From Isoperla grammatica (Eukaryota; Arthropoda; Insecta; Plecoptera; Perlodidae), in assembly GCA_945910005.1 (NCBI GenBank), contig OX246745.1:44410251-44474250 (forward strand): a DNA stretch of 64,000 nt, given 5' to 3'. This document shows positions 43,481 through 55,300 of this stretch, piece after piece (position 1 is the first letter of the stretch; each line of letters starts with the position of its first letter). The notes under the pieces are model-generated. The model made no database searches, was not told the DNA's origin, and was given only the letters and a program-made list of their open reading frames with translations. The position numbers were made by a program, and so were the translations under genes.

Positions 43481-46400
43481 TTAAGAGGAATCATAACCAT
43501 AAGGTAATGAGTCATTGTTTTCAAGTCGCCATCTTTTACTAAAAATCACATTGAATGTTTTTGTCTCGGGGGCAGAGACTATCAAACCATTCTGATTCCT
43601 TTTAATCTGTCTAGGATTTGTCACCTGAATAGGGGTAGGAATCTCGGACAGTATCGATTTTCTAATGGACTCGAAATTGATTGTTTTACAGTTTTGAAAG
43701 TTGAGAGTAATTCCACGAACTTTACATACAGTAACATCCTCTCCCGTAGCGGTATTAGTCACCGAGAAGGCGTACGCTTTAGGACCTGAACCTAAAAACT
43801 TATCAATATAGGCGTTTGGTCCGTACTCTTCCAGCTCGTTTGTCATATCGCCTAGATAGTCTCCTACAGGAATATCGAATGTATCGGTCGGGCGTTTCAC
43901 ATAGATGACGCTGTCAGTGTCACAGTAGAGCACCGAGCGTCCAATTTGTTTTAGATAACTGTACAGTTTGTCGCGCCCCCGTTGTGACGTAGGCTGCAAT
44001 AGCCACATTCACAGTGTTGTTAACTTTAATCTCTTCTTCACAGTATTTATACGTTATCCAGACCATATCGTCGTTCGGGAATAACAAGTCTTGTACTTCA
44101 ATTCCTGGTGTTGTGAGAAACCGAAACAACTCGCGGGGTTCTTTAATTATCTTTGTCTGGCTGAGATTATCCCTTAAGCTAAATCTACCCCAAAGGCTAT
44201 TAAGGGCTAACTTACTTATAGAACGCAGGCAGGGGTTCTTAGAAATGTTTTCAGGTGATAATTCGATACCTTCGTTTGCCTTATAATCGCTCAGGTATTT
44301 TTCTCTGTCTTGTTCGGTTTTAACCCAAGCAGGCCAACCCGATGCCTCTTGTTTCAGTTTTAAAAACATGTTGATGTACTGTACGAAAAAGCCACCCTCA
44401 ACCCCATCAAACTGTGTAACGTCATACTGTATAAACTCGTGAATTTTGATAAATTCGTATCCCATATGAATAGCTTCTCGAATCTCGTCAATGACCCAGG
44501 TCCCCGTAATGGCTCGCTCCTGTCGTGAATGGTTACAAGAACCGTTGTTCATGCTAAGAGCACAGGTATGACACAAAGCAAACAGAAGTTTTGAATTGCC
44601 TTTAAAAGGTGCAACAGGGTGATAGAGATCCTTAGGGGCAAGGATGGTACATTTAATAAACCCATCTAGTTTCAAGATCTCACTAGGACAGGGACATTCC
44701 TCTCCTACATAAATATGTGTAGGGTGTTTCAGAGGAAACTTAAAATTTTTACATATATCAGGGTAGAGACTTATAATGTCAACATAACAAATTTGTTCTC
44801 CTTCTTTAACTGTGTACTCTAATTTGAATGCTTCTGTTCGTCCCCCATACAGAGCATCTCTAAAATTTATGGGTTGCTGATTAACCAGAGGGTTGTTTTT
44901 AAGACGAGATTCGAGTTCGGGTGATTTATCGAGTATTTCACGGAACTGACACCCCCACATGATGTGTAAAGTATAGCCGGCTTTACAGATCATCTCTATA
45001 CGCTGTAATGTATCTTCGTATCTGTCTGCAAGTGTCTCCTCAGTGTTAACAATAACCTGATCTCTGTTGAGCTGGCATAGGGGACACCCATGCCAAAAAC
45101 ACCCTAAATACTCAAACACCTCCTTTGTTTCTTCACAGAAACCGTCTACTTTTTTACCAGGGAATTCGGGTAACCGTTTTTCCCTACCATTGCCTGCATG
45201 CTGAATAACAATGTTACGGTTTTCGGCTTCATAAATTAACCATTTGATGGCCTCTGCCGATTGTTTGTCGGCCAATCGATATCCGCAAGAAGGAACAATG
45301 CCTATAGTTTCCGGTTTTAAAAAATTTCTTCTAAAAACTTTATTACAGGCAGATGCTATGGTAATAGCTTCGAGGAAAGGATCGACGTTACCTATTTCTA
45401 GAAACATCTTGCGAAATGATTGACAGGCCAGTCTTAGTACATTGACATCGTCTATACAATAACTTTCTAGTTCATGCTTGTTATCAAACACTTTTCCTTG
45501 TTGTTCTTTGTACCACTTATGAAACTCTGTGTAGGCGGTCGGAGACATGTACTCATCGCCAAAGAAATAGGGCGTAGGAATATGTCCTATATAATTTAAA
45601 TTCTGATCAGTATTAAATAAGTGTGGGTAATAACCTTTTTTTACCTTCAAGTCAAATGCTTTCGGTAGGGCACTTAGAGGCATAGGTAGAAAACTAAGAG
45701 AATCTATGAAGCGAATATGTTCCAAGTCCATGACAAGGATTTTGCGGCCATTTTTTATTAATGACGGTCTCCATCTTTTTTCGATACACCGTCTGAGAAT
45801 AAAATGTGAATCATAGCTTCGACCATTGTGTGAAATACATATTATTCTCTCGATCTTGGGGCGTGGTTCAATTAAAAAATCTAAAAACTCTACTACCGGC
45901 TCGTTCCAGCAAGATATCTGCCGTGTTCCACAAACGGAACAGTCTGCTAGCTCGTTGGAACCTATGCATTGAAAACAAGCTGTTTGTGCGACCAGTAGAT
46001 TCGGTTTGTGTTCGAATATTTCACCCTCGAGCTGTGTGTTCTGTGTGGATTCGATATCGAAAAAAACAATCATCCAGTCTAGTTTGTTCCTGGGAAGACC
46101 TAATTTTCTCATATAGCACTGATGACCTGGAAAGACATTATCCAAACACACTTTACAAAACACTTTACCGCATTCATGATCATCGTGTATAAATTTAAGG
46201 CATGTGGGACAATTTTTACGAACCATGCATACCGATTTTTTACGGAAACGTTTCTCCAAGTGTCGCTTGAAACACAAGTCACTTCTAAAATATCTCAAGC
46301 ATGATTCACAATATATTTTGACATCGTCTACCTTGCAAGGAGGCGTGCTTAGACAACCCGAACATGTTCTATCACACACATGTCGTGAAAGATTCTTAAA

Positions 46401-47291
46401 TCCATGATGACATCCTCTACATATAAAACGTTTTGCCATGGCAGCGGGGAGATTAATAATAACATTAAAATGCCCGTTGTCTTCGTCATAAAGAAGATGA
46501 AGACGTTTTTCAGACTCGTTCTCTCCCGCGAACCAGATGTTGTCACATTTCAATCCGTTGTACACAACTATTTTGTAATCTGAGAGATAAGCCTGAAACT
46601 GTTGGAGTTCGCGTATGCCACCCCCATTATCTAAATCAACACCTGATTTTTTCATCAGTTCTGTAACTTTAGGTGCTATTTTCCATCCTTTATAATATGC
46701 CTTGAAATTTGAGTCATTATCCACTTTAGCCTTTGCTACGATTAAAGCATGCGCGAGACAGTTTTTCTTGGCTTTAACAGTCACAATGCTTTTTTTTAAA
46801 TGGCTAAGAGCGGCTAGTGATCTCCCCTTGGTATGAACACCCCTATTTAGACCGTTACCTTTCAACATTTTAACGTGGTCGACGTGTATCTCGAGACTAT
46901 CAGTGATTAAAAATTTAGCGTTTGACTGAGTTATTTTTGAAATGACCGATAGAATAATTTCAGAATCGATCTGATCTTTCCTCCTAAAGGAGATTCCCAT
47001 CGGTTTGTCCAAAATGTTTTCCGTGTTGCTGATAGCCAGACCTATCATATCATGATCGTCTATACCGCTTAAAATCTTTTGTAAAACTTCATCAATCGTT
47101 TCTTTAATATAATCTAGAGGTGCAATTTCAGGTTGAGGGGGGTTAATTTTTACCACATATCGCGTACCTTTGGTGCTAAACCTAGTAAACTCACGAGAAA
47201 AGGCGTTTATTAATGAGAAGCGAGGGGAGGAGGAGGAGGAGGAGGAGGATTGCGATTCGCGCTCAAACTTGTTTTTGATGAACTTTTTCAT
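43481..47291 (-). pseudogene. POLB: Polinton protein-primed DNA polymerase B, one frameshift
   Basis: Family B (protein-primed, pPolB) DNA polymerase that would copy the linear element. In the upstream frame (47291-43920, 1,123 codons): poly-Ser near residues 15-22; a Cys/His-rich zinc-binding region (~291-392); 3'-5' exonuclease motifs FDIES (411-415), ISHNGRSYD (486-494) and YCIDD (611-615); a KVDGF...GCFWHGCPLC insertion (714-739) like a small nuclease or zinc domain; polymerase motif A YVDIISLYP (836-844); motif B KLALNSLWG (1027-1035). Motif C, YCDTDS, is in the next frame (44008-43481). The break is at a run of five C at 43976-43980, where a single-base change switches frame. Either this copy is inactivated or the run is miscounted. 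Otherwise complete. Confidence 0.92.
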
Positions 47292-47294
47292 TTT

Positions 47295-47372
47295 CTAGAA
47301 ATAAGAAAATCACAAATCACAAAACAGTGTGGTTGAAAGAGGAAAACATCAAAACAGTTAAGTTGTACTTAC
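47295..47372 (-). other. Possible 78-bp intron in the polymerase 5' leader
   Basis: The minus strand has AAAT|GTAAGT at 47372 and TTTCTTATTTCTAG at 47308-47295, 3 bp before the polymerase ATG. The exon upstream has no ATG in frame with the polymerase, so this would be a 5' UTR intron. Confidence 0.4.
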
Positions 47373-47510
47373 ATTTGGTTGAAGCGTTGATAGAATCGTC
47401 TGTAGCTGTAGATGTAGGTGATGTCGACGACGAAGAACGGTTCGAGAAGACGCTGACAATATCACTGGAGGTTCGAGGGCTGAATGACACGAATTCACGG
47501 ATGATCAGGA

Positions 47511-47520
47511 ATTTAAATAT
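47511..47520 (-). promoter_or_regulatory. TATA-like element upstream of polymerase
   Basis: ATATTTAAAT on the minus strand between a GA microsatellite (47521-47543) and the polymerase leader; a plausible early promoter. Confidence 0.35.
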
Positions 47521-47545
47521 CCCCTCTCTCTCTCTCTCTCTCTAC

Positions 47546-47920
47546 GGGATTACACCAGACAGATGTTTGCACTCCTACACATTCTGTCATACACCACGCG
47601 TAATTCAGACTCAAATAGTGTAATTAATAATTAAGAGCTCGGACATGTCAGACATCGGGCCAATTTTTTATTTTATTCTTCTTGTTAGAATGTATGTATA
47701 AAGAGCGTGAGAAAACATTTGTATTGCGAGCACATCCTGTGTTATAAAATAATAACGAATTAGACAATAGAAGTGACGACGTTTTAATTGTGGTCATGTG
47801 TTGAAACGGTTCAATTTGAAGAGAGCGTGAGAAATTAAACCGCGACTGAAAGAGCATCTGTACAGTTATTTACTTATAATAAAACTATTAAAGATATCTC
47901 TCTCACATCGGGTATCGAAC
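47546..47920. other. Polinton right subterminal noncoding region
   Basis: No gene recognised. It includes two similar GAGCGTGAGAAA segments (47703 and 47823), a possible regulatory repeat. Confidence 0.4.
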
Positions 47921-47962
<42 letters not shown>

Positions 47963-48255
47963 GGGGATCGAGACGCAGAACACCGAGCATACGTAACACT
48001 TGTTTACAAACAACGCACACCGGATACGTTAATTAAGCTTAAACATGACAAACCTCACAGAGCTCGCGCTCGGAGACATTTTGAACTTTTATTTATTTAT
48101 TTATTTATTAGAAAACCATTATAGATATCTCTTTCAAAATGCCACCAATCGAAGCGCAATTATCGTATTTATTTATATTATCATCAAGGTTATTTTTATT
48201 TTTATTTTCTTTTAGCACAATATGGACGACCTCCCAGACCTCCCCCCCTACTACT
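47921..48255 (-). repeat. Polinton right terminal inverted repeat
   Basis: Partner of the left repeat, with a longer CT/GA microsatellite (47923-47958). The differences between the two repeats (~5% by eye) suggest the insertion is not very recent, unless the repeats are not homogenised. Confidence 0.95.
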
Positions 48256-48261
48256 CATATT

Positions 48262-48551
48262 AAATGAAAATGTCAGTATTTATAACAATCAGTCGAAAAT
48301 AAAAAAAAAATGGGAGGTAAAATGTTTTGAAGGTTTTCTTATTTGATTGGTTCCAGAAGTCTATTGCAAAGGGTGCATTATGCAATTATGCCGACTATGC
48401 GTCTTGTTTAGTCCGTCTGTACAATAAAATATATAAATATGTCAATTCGTCAAAAAAGAGCACGCGAAGGACAGTATCGGAGGACAGAATCGGAGACAGT
48501 CAGTGTGGAAGACCAACACACGGGATCAAAACACGGCTTCGATCGACAAAG
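48262..48551. other. Unassigned DNA right of the Polinton
   Basis: AT-rich, no gene recognised. An 88-codon frame at 48327 has no recognisable motif and is probably chance. Confidence 0.35.
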
Positions 48552-48937
48552 AGAGCGTTCGGCAGTAGTTTTGATGTTCTTTTATTCAACTAATTTTTCA
48601 AACAAACTGTAGGATTATTATGAAAATGTACCTACTTGCAGAAGGATGTCATATCTACGCATGGTACTAAGTACCTACATTTTGTGACAAAGCTCAAAAA
48701 TAATATACTCGTGTTTGAAAATTACTTTCGTCGAAAACGTTCGGCGAAATAATACAGAGAACCTGGACAAACATGGATACATTATTTTTGAGTAAGTTTG
48801 TCACAAATGTATTTAATAGGATGCGTAGATATGACATCCCTCTCCATGTAGGTAAATATTTATAATAATCCTACTATTAGTTTGAGTAATTAGTTGACGG
48901 CCAATACATCTGTAAATCTCCTACTGCCGAACGCTCT
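48552..48937. mobile_element. Foldback MITE-like element, 386 bp
   Basis: The ends AGAGCGTTCGGCAGTAG and CTACTGCCGAACGCTCT are exact reverse complements. The arms continue, with mismatches and indels, through GTAGGATTATTAT, GGATGTCATATCTACGCAT and TTTGTGACAAA to CAAAAATAAT near the centre. No clear target duplication. Confidence 0.75.
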
Positions 48938-49317
48938 TAAGTGGATTATGTTATTAAGAATGGTTAAAGAAAACGAAATCGGTTTTGTCAATGCCATTAA
49001 GGATCAATTTGGTTTGTATGCGCAAAGCATGCGACTGTAGTGGACGATACCAGTAATCGTGACCATCATCAATAGCGGAGCAGAGAGGCTGTGATATTAT
49101 CATGCAGGCCCCCCTCAAGTCAATCAGGCGGCCGCCCATGTTAATCGGTTATTTCAAAATGAACAAAGATGACCTCCTTCCTTGAAAGTTTCTATGGGAC
49201 GTCATTGTTCACCATGCAAAGTACCAAACCCATTATGTCAGCTGTTACCAATATTTTTAAATTAGTTTTGTTATGTTTTGTTAGGTTTTGCTGAATAGAT
49301 TAACACTTCCTTACGAA
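48938..49317. other. Unassigned DNA
   Basis: No gene or repeat recognised between the foldback and the 76-bp satellite. Confidence 0.35.
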
Positions 49318-52300
49318 AGGCTGGACACTTAATGGCCTCAACTGTACTGGTTGTAATGGCTGTGATGGTGTCCGGCCAGGCTGTATTCTGTGTAGGCTGG
49401 ACACTTAATGGCCTCAACTGTACTGGTTGTAATGGCTGTGATGGTGTCCGGCCAGGCTGTATTCTGTGTAGGCTGGACACTTAATGGCCTCAACTGTACT
49501 GGTTGTAATGGCTGTGATGGTGTCCGGCCAGGCTGTATTCTGTGTAGGCTGGACACTTAATGGCCTCAACTGTACTGGTTGTAATGGCTGTGATGGTGTC
49601 CGGCCAGGCTGTATTCTGTGTAGGCTGGACACTTAATGGCCTCAACTGTACTGGTTGTAATGGCTGTGATGGCGTCCGGCCAGGCTGTATTCTGTGTAGG
49701 CTGGACACTTAATGGCCTCAACTGTACTGGTTGTAATGGCTGTGATGGTGTCCGGCCAGGCTGTATTCTGTGTAGGCTGGACACTTAATGGCCTCAACTG
49801 TACTGGTTGTAATGGCTGTGATGGCGAACGGCCAGGCTGTATTCTGTGTAGGCTGGACACTTAATGGCCTCAACTGTACTGGTTGTAATGGCTGTGATGG
49901 TGTCCGGCCAGGCTGTATTCTGTGTAGGCTGGACACTTAATGGCCTCAACTGTACTGGTTGTAATGGCTGTGATGGCGAACGGCCAGGCTGTATTCTGTG
50001 TAGGCTGGACACTTAATGGCCTCAACTGTACTGGTTGTAATGGCTGTGATGGTGTCCGGCCAGGCTGTATTCTGTGTAGGCTGGACACTTAATGGCCTCA
50101 ACTGTACTGGTTGTAATGGCTGTGATGGTGTCCGGCCAGGCTGTATTCTGTGTAGGCTGGACACTTAATGGCCTCAACTGTACTGGTTGTAATGGCTGTG
50201 ATGGCGTCCGGCCAGGCTGTATTCTGTGTAGGCTGGACACTTAATGGCCTCAACTGTACTGGTTGTAATGGCTGTGATGGTGTCCGGCCAGGCTGTATTC
50301 TGTGTAGGCTGGACACTTAATGGCCTCAACTGTACTGGTTGTAATGGCTGTGATGGTGTCCGGCCAGGCTGTATTCTGTGTAGGCTGGACACTTAATGGC
50401 CTCAACTGTACTGGTTGTAATGGCTGTGATGGTGTCCGGCCAGGCTGTATTCTGTGTAGGCTGGACACTTAATGGCCTCAACTGTACTGGTTGTAATGGC
50501 TGTGATGGTGTCCGGCCAGGCTGTATTCTGTGTAGGCTGGACACTTAATGGCCTCAACTGTACTGGTTGTAATGGCTGTGATGGTGTCCGGCCAGGCTGT
50601 ATTCTGTGTAGGCTGGACACTTAATGGCCTCAACTGTACTGGTTGTAATGGCTGTGATGGTGTCCGGCCAGGCTGTATTCTGTGTAGGCTGGACACTTAA
50701 TGGCCTCAACTGTACTGGTTGTAATGGCTGTGATGGTGTCCGGCCAGGCTGTATTCTGTGTAGGCTGGACACTTAATGGCCTCAACTGTACTGGTTGTAA
50801 TGGCTGTGATGGTGTCCGGCCAGGCTGTATTCTGTGTAGGCTGGACACTTAATGGCCTCAACTGTACTGGTTGTAATGGCTGTGATGGTGTCCGGCCAGG
50901 CTGTATTCTGTGTAGGCTGGACACTTAATGGCCTCAACTGTACTGGTTGTAATGGCTGTGATGGTGTCCGGCCAGGCTGTATTCTGTGTAGGCTGGACAC
51001 TTAATGGCCTCAACTGTACTGGTTGTAATGGCTGTGATGGTGTCCGGCCAGGCTGTATTCTGTGTAGGCTGGACACTTAATGGCCTCAACTGTACTGGTT
51101 GTAATGGCTGTGATGGTGTCCGGCCAGGCTGTATTCTGTGTAGGCTGGACACTTAATGGCCTCAACTGTACTGGTTGTAATGGCTGTGATGGTGTCCGGC
51201 CAGGCTGTATTCTGTGTAGGCTGGACACTTAATGGCCTCAACTGTACTGGTTGTAATGGCTGTGATGGTGTCCGGCCAGGCTGTATTCTGTGTAGGCTGG
51301 ACACTTAATGGCCTCAACTGTACTGGTTGTAATGGCTGTGATGGTGTCCGGCCAGGCTGTATTCTGTGTAGGCTGGACACTTAATGGCCTCAACTGTACT
51401 GGTTGTAATGGCTGTGATGGTGTCCGGCCAGGCTGTATTCTGTGTAGGCTGGACACTTAATGGCCTCAACTGTACTGGTTGTAATGGCTGTGATGGTGTC
51501 CGGCCAGGCTGTATTCTGTGTAGGCTGGACACTTAATGGCCTCAACTGTACTGGTTGTAATGGCTGTGATGGTGTCCGGCCAGGCTGTATTCTGTGTAGG
51601 CTGGACACTTAATGGCCTCAACTGTACTGGTTGTAATGGCTGTGATGGTGTCCGGCCAGGCTGTATTCTGTGTAGGCTGGACACTTAATGGCCTCAACTG
51701 TACTGGTTGTAATGGCTGTGATGGTGTCCGGCCAGGCTGTATTCTGTGTAGGCTGGACACTTAATGGCCTCAACTGTACTGGTTGTAATGGCTGTGATGG
51801 TGTCCGGCCAGGCTGTATTCTGTGTAGGCTGGACACTTAATGGCCTCAACTGTACTGGTTGTAATGGCTGTGATGGTGTCCGGCCAGGCTGTATTCTGTG
51901 TAGGCTGGACACTTAATGGCCTCAACTGTACTGGTTGTAATGGCTGTGATGGTGTCCGGCCAGGCTGTATTCTGTGTAGGCTGGACACTTAATGGCCTCA
52001 ACTGTACTGGTTGTAATGGCTGTGATGGTGTCCGGCCAGGCTGTATTCTGTGTAGGCTGGACACTTAATGGCCTCAACTGTACTGGTTGTAATGGCTGTG
52101 ATGGTGTCCGGCCAGGCTGTATTCTGTGTAGGCTGGACACTTAATGGCCTCAACTGTACTGGTTGTAATGGCTGTGATGGCGAACGGCCAGGCTGTATTC
52201 TGTGTAGGCTGGACACTTAATGGCCTCAACTGTACTGGTTGTAATGGCTGTGATGGTGTCCGGCCAGGCTGTATTCTGTGTAGGCTGGACACTTAATGGC

Positions 52301-55300
52301 CTCAACTGTACTGGTTGTAATGGCTGTGATGGTGTCCGGCCAGGCTGTATTCTGTGTAGGCTGGACACTTAATGGCCTCAACTGTACTGGTTGTAATGGC
52401 TGTGATGGTGTCCGGCCAGGCTGTATTCTGTGTAGGCTGGACACTTAATGGCCTCAACTGTACTGGTTGTAATGGCTGTGATGGTGTCCGGCCAGGCTGT
52501 ATTCTGTGTAGGCTGGACACTTAATGGCCTCAACTGTACTGGTTGTAATGGCTGTGATGGCGAACGGCCAGGCTGTATTCTGTGTAGGCTGGACACTTAA
52601 TGGCCTCAACTGTACTGGTTGTAATGGCTGTGATGGTGTCCGGCCAGGCTGTATTCTGTGTAGGCTGGACACTTAATGGCCTCAACTGTACTGGTTGTAA
52701 TGGCTGTGATGGCGTCCGGCCAGGCTGTATTCTGTGTAGGCTGGACACTTAATGGCCTCAACTGTACTGGTTGTAATGGCTGTGATGGTGTCCGGCCAGG
52801 CTGTATTCTGTGTAGGCTGGACACTTAATGGCCTCAACTGTACTGGTTGTAATGGCTGTGATGGTGTCCGGCCAGGCTGTATTCTGTGTAGGCTGGACAC
52901 TTAATGGCCTCAACTGTACTGGTTGTAATGGCTGTGATGGTGTCCGGCCAGGCTGTATTCTGTGTAGGCTGGACACTTAATGGCCTCAACTGTACTGGTT
53001 GTAATGGCTGTGATGGTGTCCGGCCAGGCTGTATTCTGTGTAGGCTGGACACTTAATGGCCTCAACTGTACTGGTTGTAATGGCTGTGATGGTGTCCGGC
53101 CAGGCTGTATTCTGTGTAGGCTGGACACTTAATGGCCCCAACTGTACTGGTTGTAATGGCTGTGATGGCGTCCGGCCAGGCTGTATTCTGTGTAGGCTGG
53201 ACACTTAATGGCCTCAACTGTACTGGTTGTAATGGCTGTGATGGTGTGCGGCCAGGCTGTATTCTGTGTAGGCTGGACACTTAATGGCCTCAACTGTACT
53301 GGTTGTAATGGCTGTGATGGTGTCCGGCCAGGCTGTATTCTGTGTAGGCTGGACACTTAATGGCCTCAACTGTACTGGTTGTAATGGCTGTGATGGCGAA
53401 CGGCCAGGCTGTATTCTGTGTAGGCTGGACACTTAATGGCCTCAACTGTACTGGTTGTAATGGCTGTGATGGTGTCCGGCCAGGCTGTATTCTGTGTAGG
53501 CTGGACACTTAATGGCCTCAACTGTACTGGTTGTAATGGCTGTGATGGTGTCCGGCCAGGCTGTATTCTGTGTAGGCTGGACACTTAATGGCCTCAACTG
53601 TACTGGTTGTAATGGCTGTGATGGCGAACGGCCAGGCTGTATTCTGTGTAGGCTGGACACTTAATGGCCTCAACTGTACTGGTTGTAATGGCTGTGATGG
53701 TGTCCGGCCAGGCTGTATTCTGTGTAGGCTGGACACTTAATGGCCTCAACTGTACTGGTTGTAATGGCTGTGATGGTGTCCGGCCAGGCTGTATTCTGTG
53801 TAGGCTGGACACTTAATGGCCTCAACTGTACTGGTTGTAATGGCTGTGATGGTGTCCGGCCAGGCTGTATTCTGTGTAGGCTGGACACTTAATGGCCTCA
53901 ACTGTACTGGTTGTAATGGCTGTGATGGTGTCCGGCCAGGCTGTATTCTGTGTAGGCTGGACACTTAATGGCCTCAACTGTACTGGTTGTAATGGCTGTG
54001 ATGGTGTCCGGCCAGGCTGTATTCTGTGTAGGCTGGACACTTAATGGCCTCAACTGTACTGGTTGTAATGGCTGTGATGGTGTCCGGCCAGGCTGTATTC
54101 TGTGTAGGCTGGACACTTAATGGCCTCAACTGTACTGGTTGTAATGGCTGTGATGGTGTCCGGCCAGGCTGTATTCTGTGTAGGCTGGACACTTAATGGC
54201 CTCAACTGTACTGGTTGTAATGGCTGTGATGGCGAACGGCCAGGCTGTATTCTGTGTAGGCTGGACACTTAATGGCCTCAACTGTACTGGTTGTAATGGC
54301 TGTGATGGTGTCCGGCCAGGCTGTATTCTGTGTAGGCTGGACACTTAATGGCCTCAACTGTACTGGTTGTAATGGCTGTGATGGTGTCCGGCCAGGCTGT
54401 ATTCTGTGTAGGCTGGACACTTAATGGCCTCAACTGTACTGGTTGTAATGGCTGTGATGGTGTCCGGCCAGGCTGTATTCTGTGTAGGCTGGACACTTAA
54501 TGGCCTCAACTGTACTGGTTGTAATGGCTGTGATGGTGTCCGGCCAGGCTGTATTCTGTGTAGGCTGGACACTTAATGGCCTCAACTGTACTGGTTGTAA
54601 TGGCTGTGATGGTGTCCGGCCAGGCTGTATTCTGTGTAGGCTGGACACTTAATGGCCTCAACTGTACTGGTTGTAATGGCTGTGATGGTGTCCGGCCAGG
54701 CTGTATTCTGTGTAGGCTGGACACTTAATGGCCTCAACTGTACTGGTTGTAATGGCTGTGATGGTGTCCGGCCAGGCTGTATTCTGTGTAGGCTGGACAC
54801 TTAATGGCCTCAACTGTACTGGTTGTAATGGCTGTGATGGCGAACGGCCAGGCTGTATTCTGTGTAGGCTGGACACTTAATGGCCTCAACTGTACTGGTT
54901 GTAATGGCTGTGATGGTGTCCGGCCAGGCTGTATTCTGTGTAGGCTGGACACTTAATGGCCTCAACTGTACTGGTTGTAATGGCTGTGATGGTGTCCGGC
55001 CAGGCTGTATTCTGTGTAGGCTGGACACTTAATGGCCTCAACTGTACTGGTTGTAATGGCTGTGATGGTGTCCGGCCAGGCTGTATTCTGTGTAGGCTGG
55101 ACACTTAATGGCCTCAACTGTACTGGTTGTAATGGCTGTGATGGTGTCCGGCCAGGCTGTATTCTGTGTAGGCTGGACACTTAATGGCCTCAACTGTACT
55201 GGTTGTAATGGCTGTGATGGTGTCCGGCCAGGCTGTATTCTGTGTAGGCTGGACACTTAATGGCCTCAACTGTACTGGTTGTAATGGCTGTGATGGTGTC

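Larger units (their letters stand above)
32962..48255 (-). mobile_element. Full-length Polinton/Maverick element, 15,294 bp
   Basis: Both ends are AGTAGTAGGGGGGGAGGTCT read inward, forming terminal inverted repeats, and the element is flanked by identical 6-bp CATATT duplications (32956-32961 and 48256-48261), as expected for Polinton integration. It encodes the diagnostic set: protein-primed DNA polymerase B, retroviral-like integrase, adenain-type protease, FtsK/HerA-type packaging ATPase, double-jelly-roll major capsid protein and penton. All genes are on the minus strand, often overlapping by a few bases. Damage in this copy: a polymerase frameshift and a MITE within one small gene. Confidence 0.97.

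Noticed and set aside
45900..46900. OTU-like protease domain in the polymerase N-terminus (CLAHALIVAKAK region)
   Set aside because: Only a short Cys-Leu-x-x-Ala-Leu resemblance; catalytic His not identifiable, so not claimed.
47327..47623. 98-residue plus-strand frame upstream of polymerase
   Set aside because: Antisense to the polymerase leader and includes the GA/CT microsatellite; probably chance.
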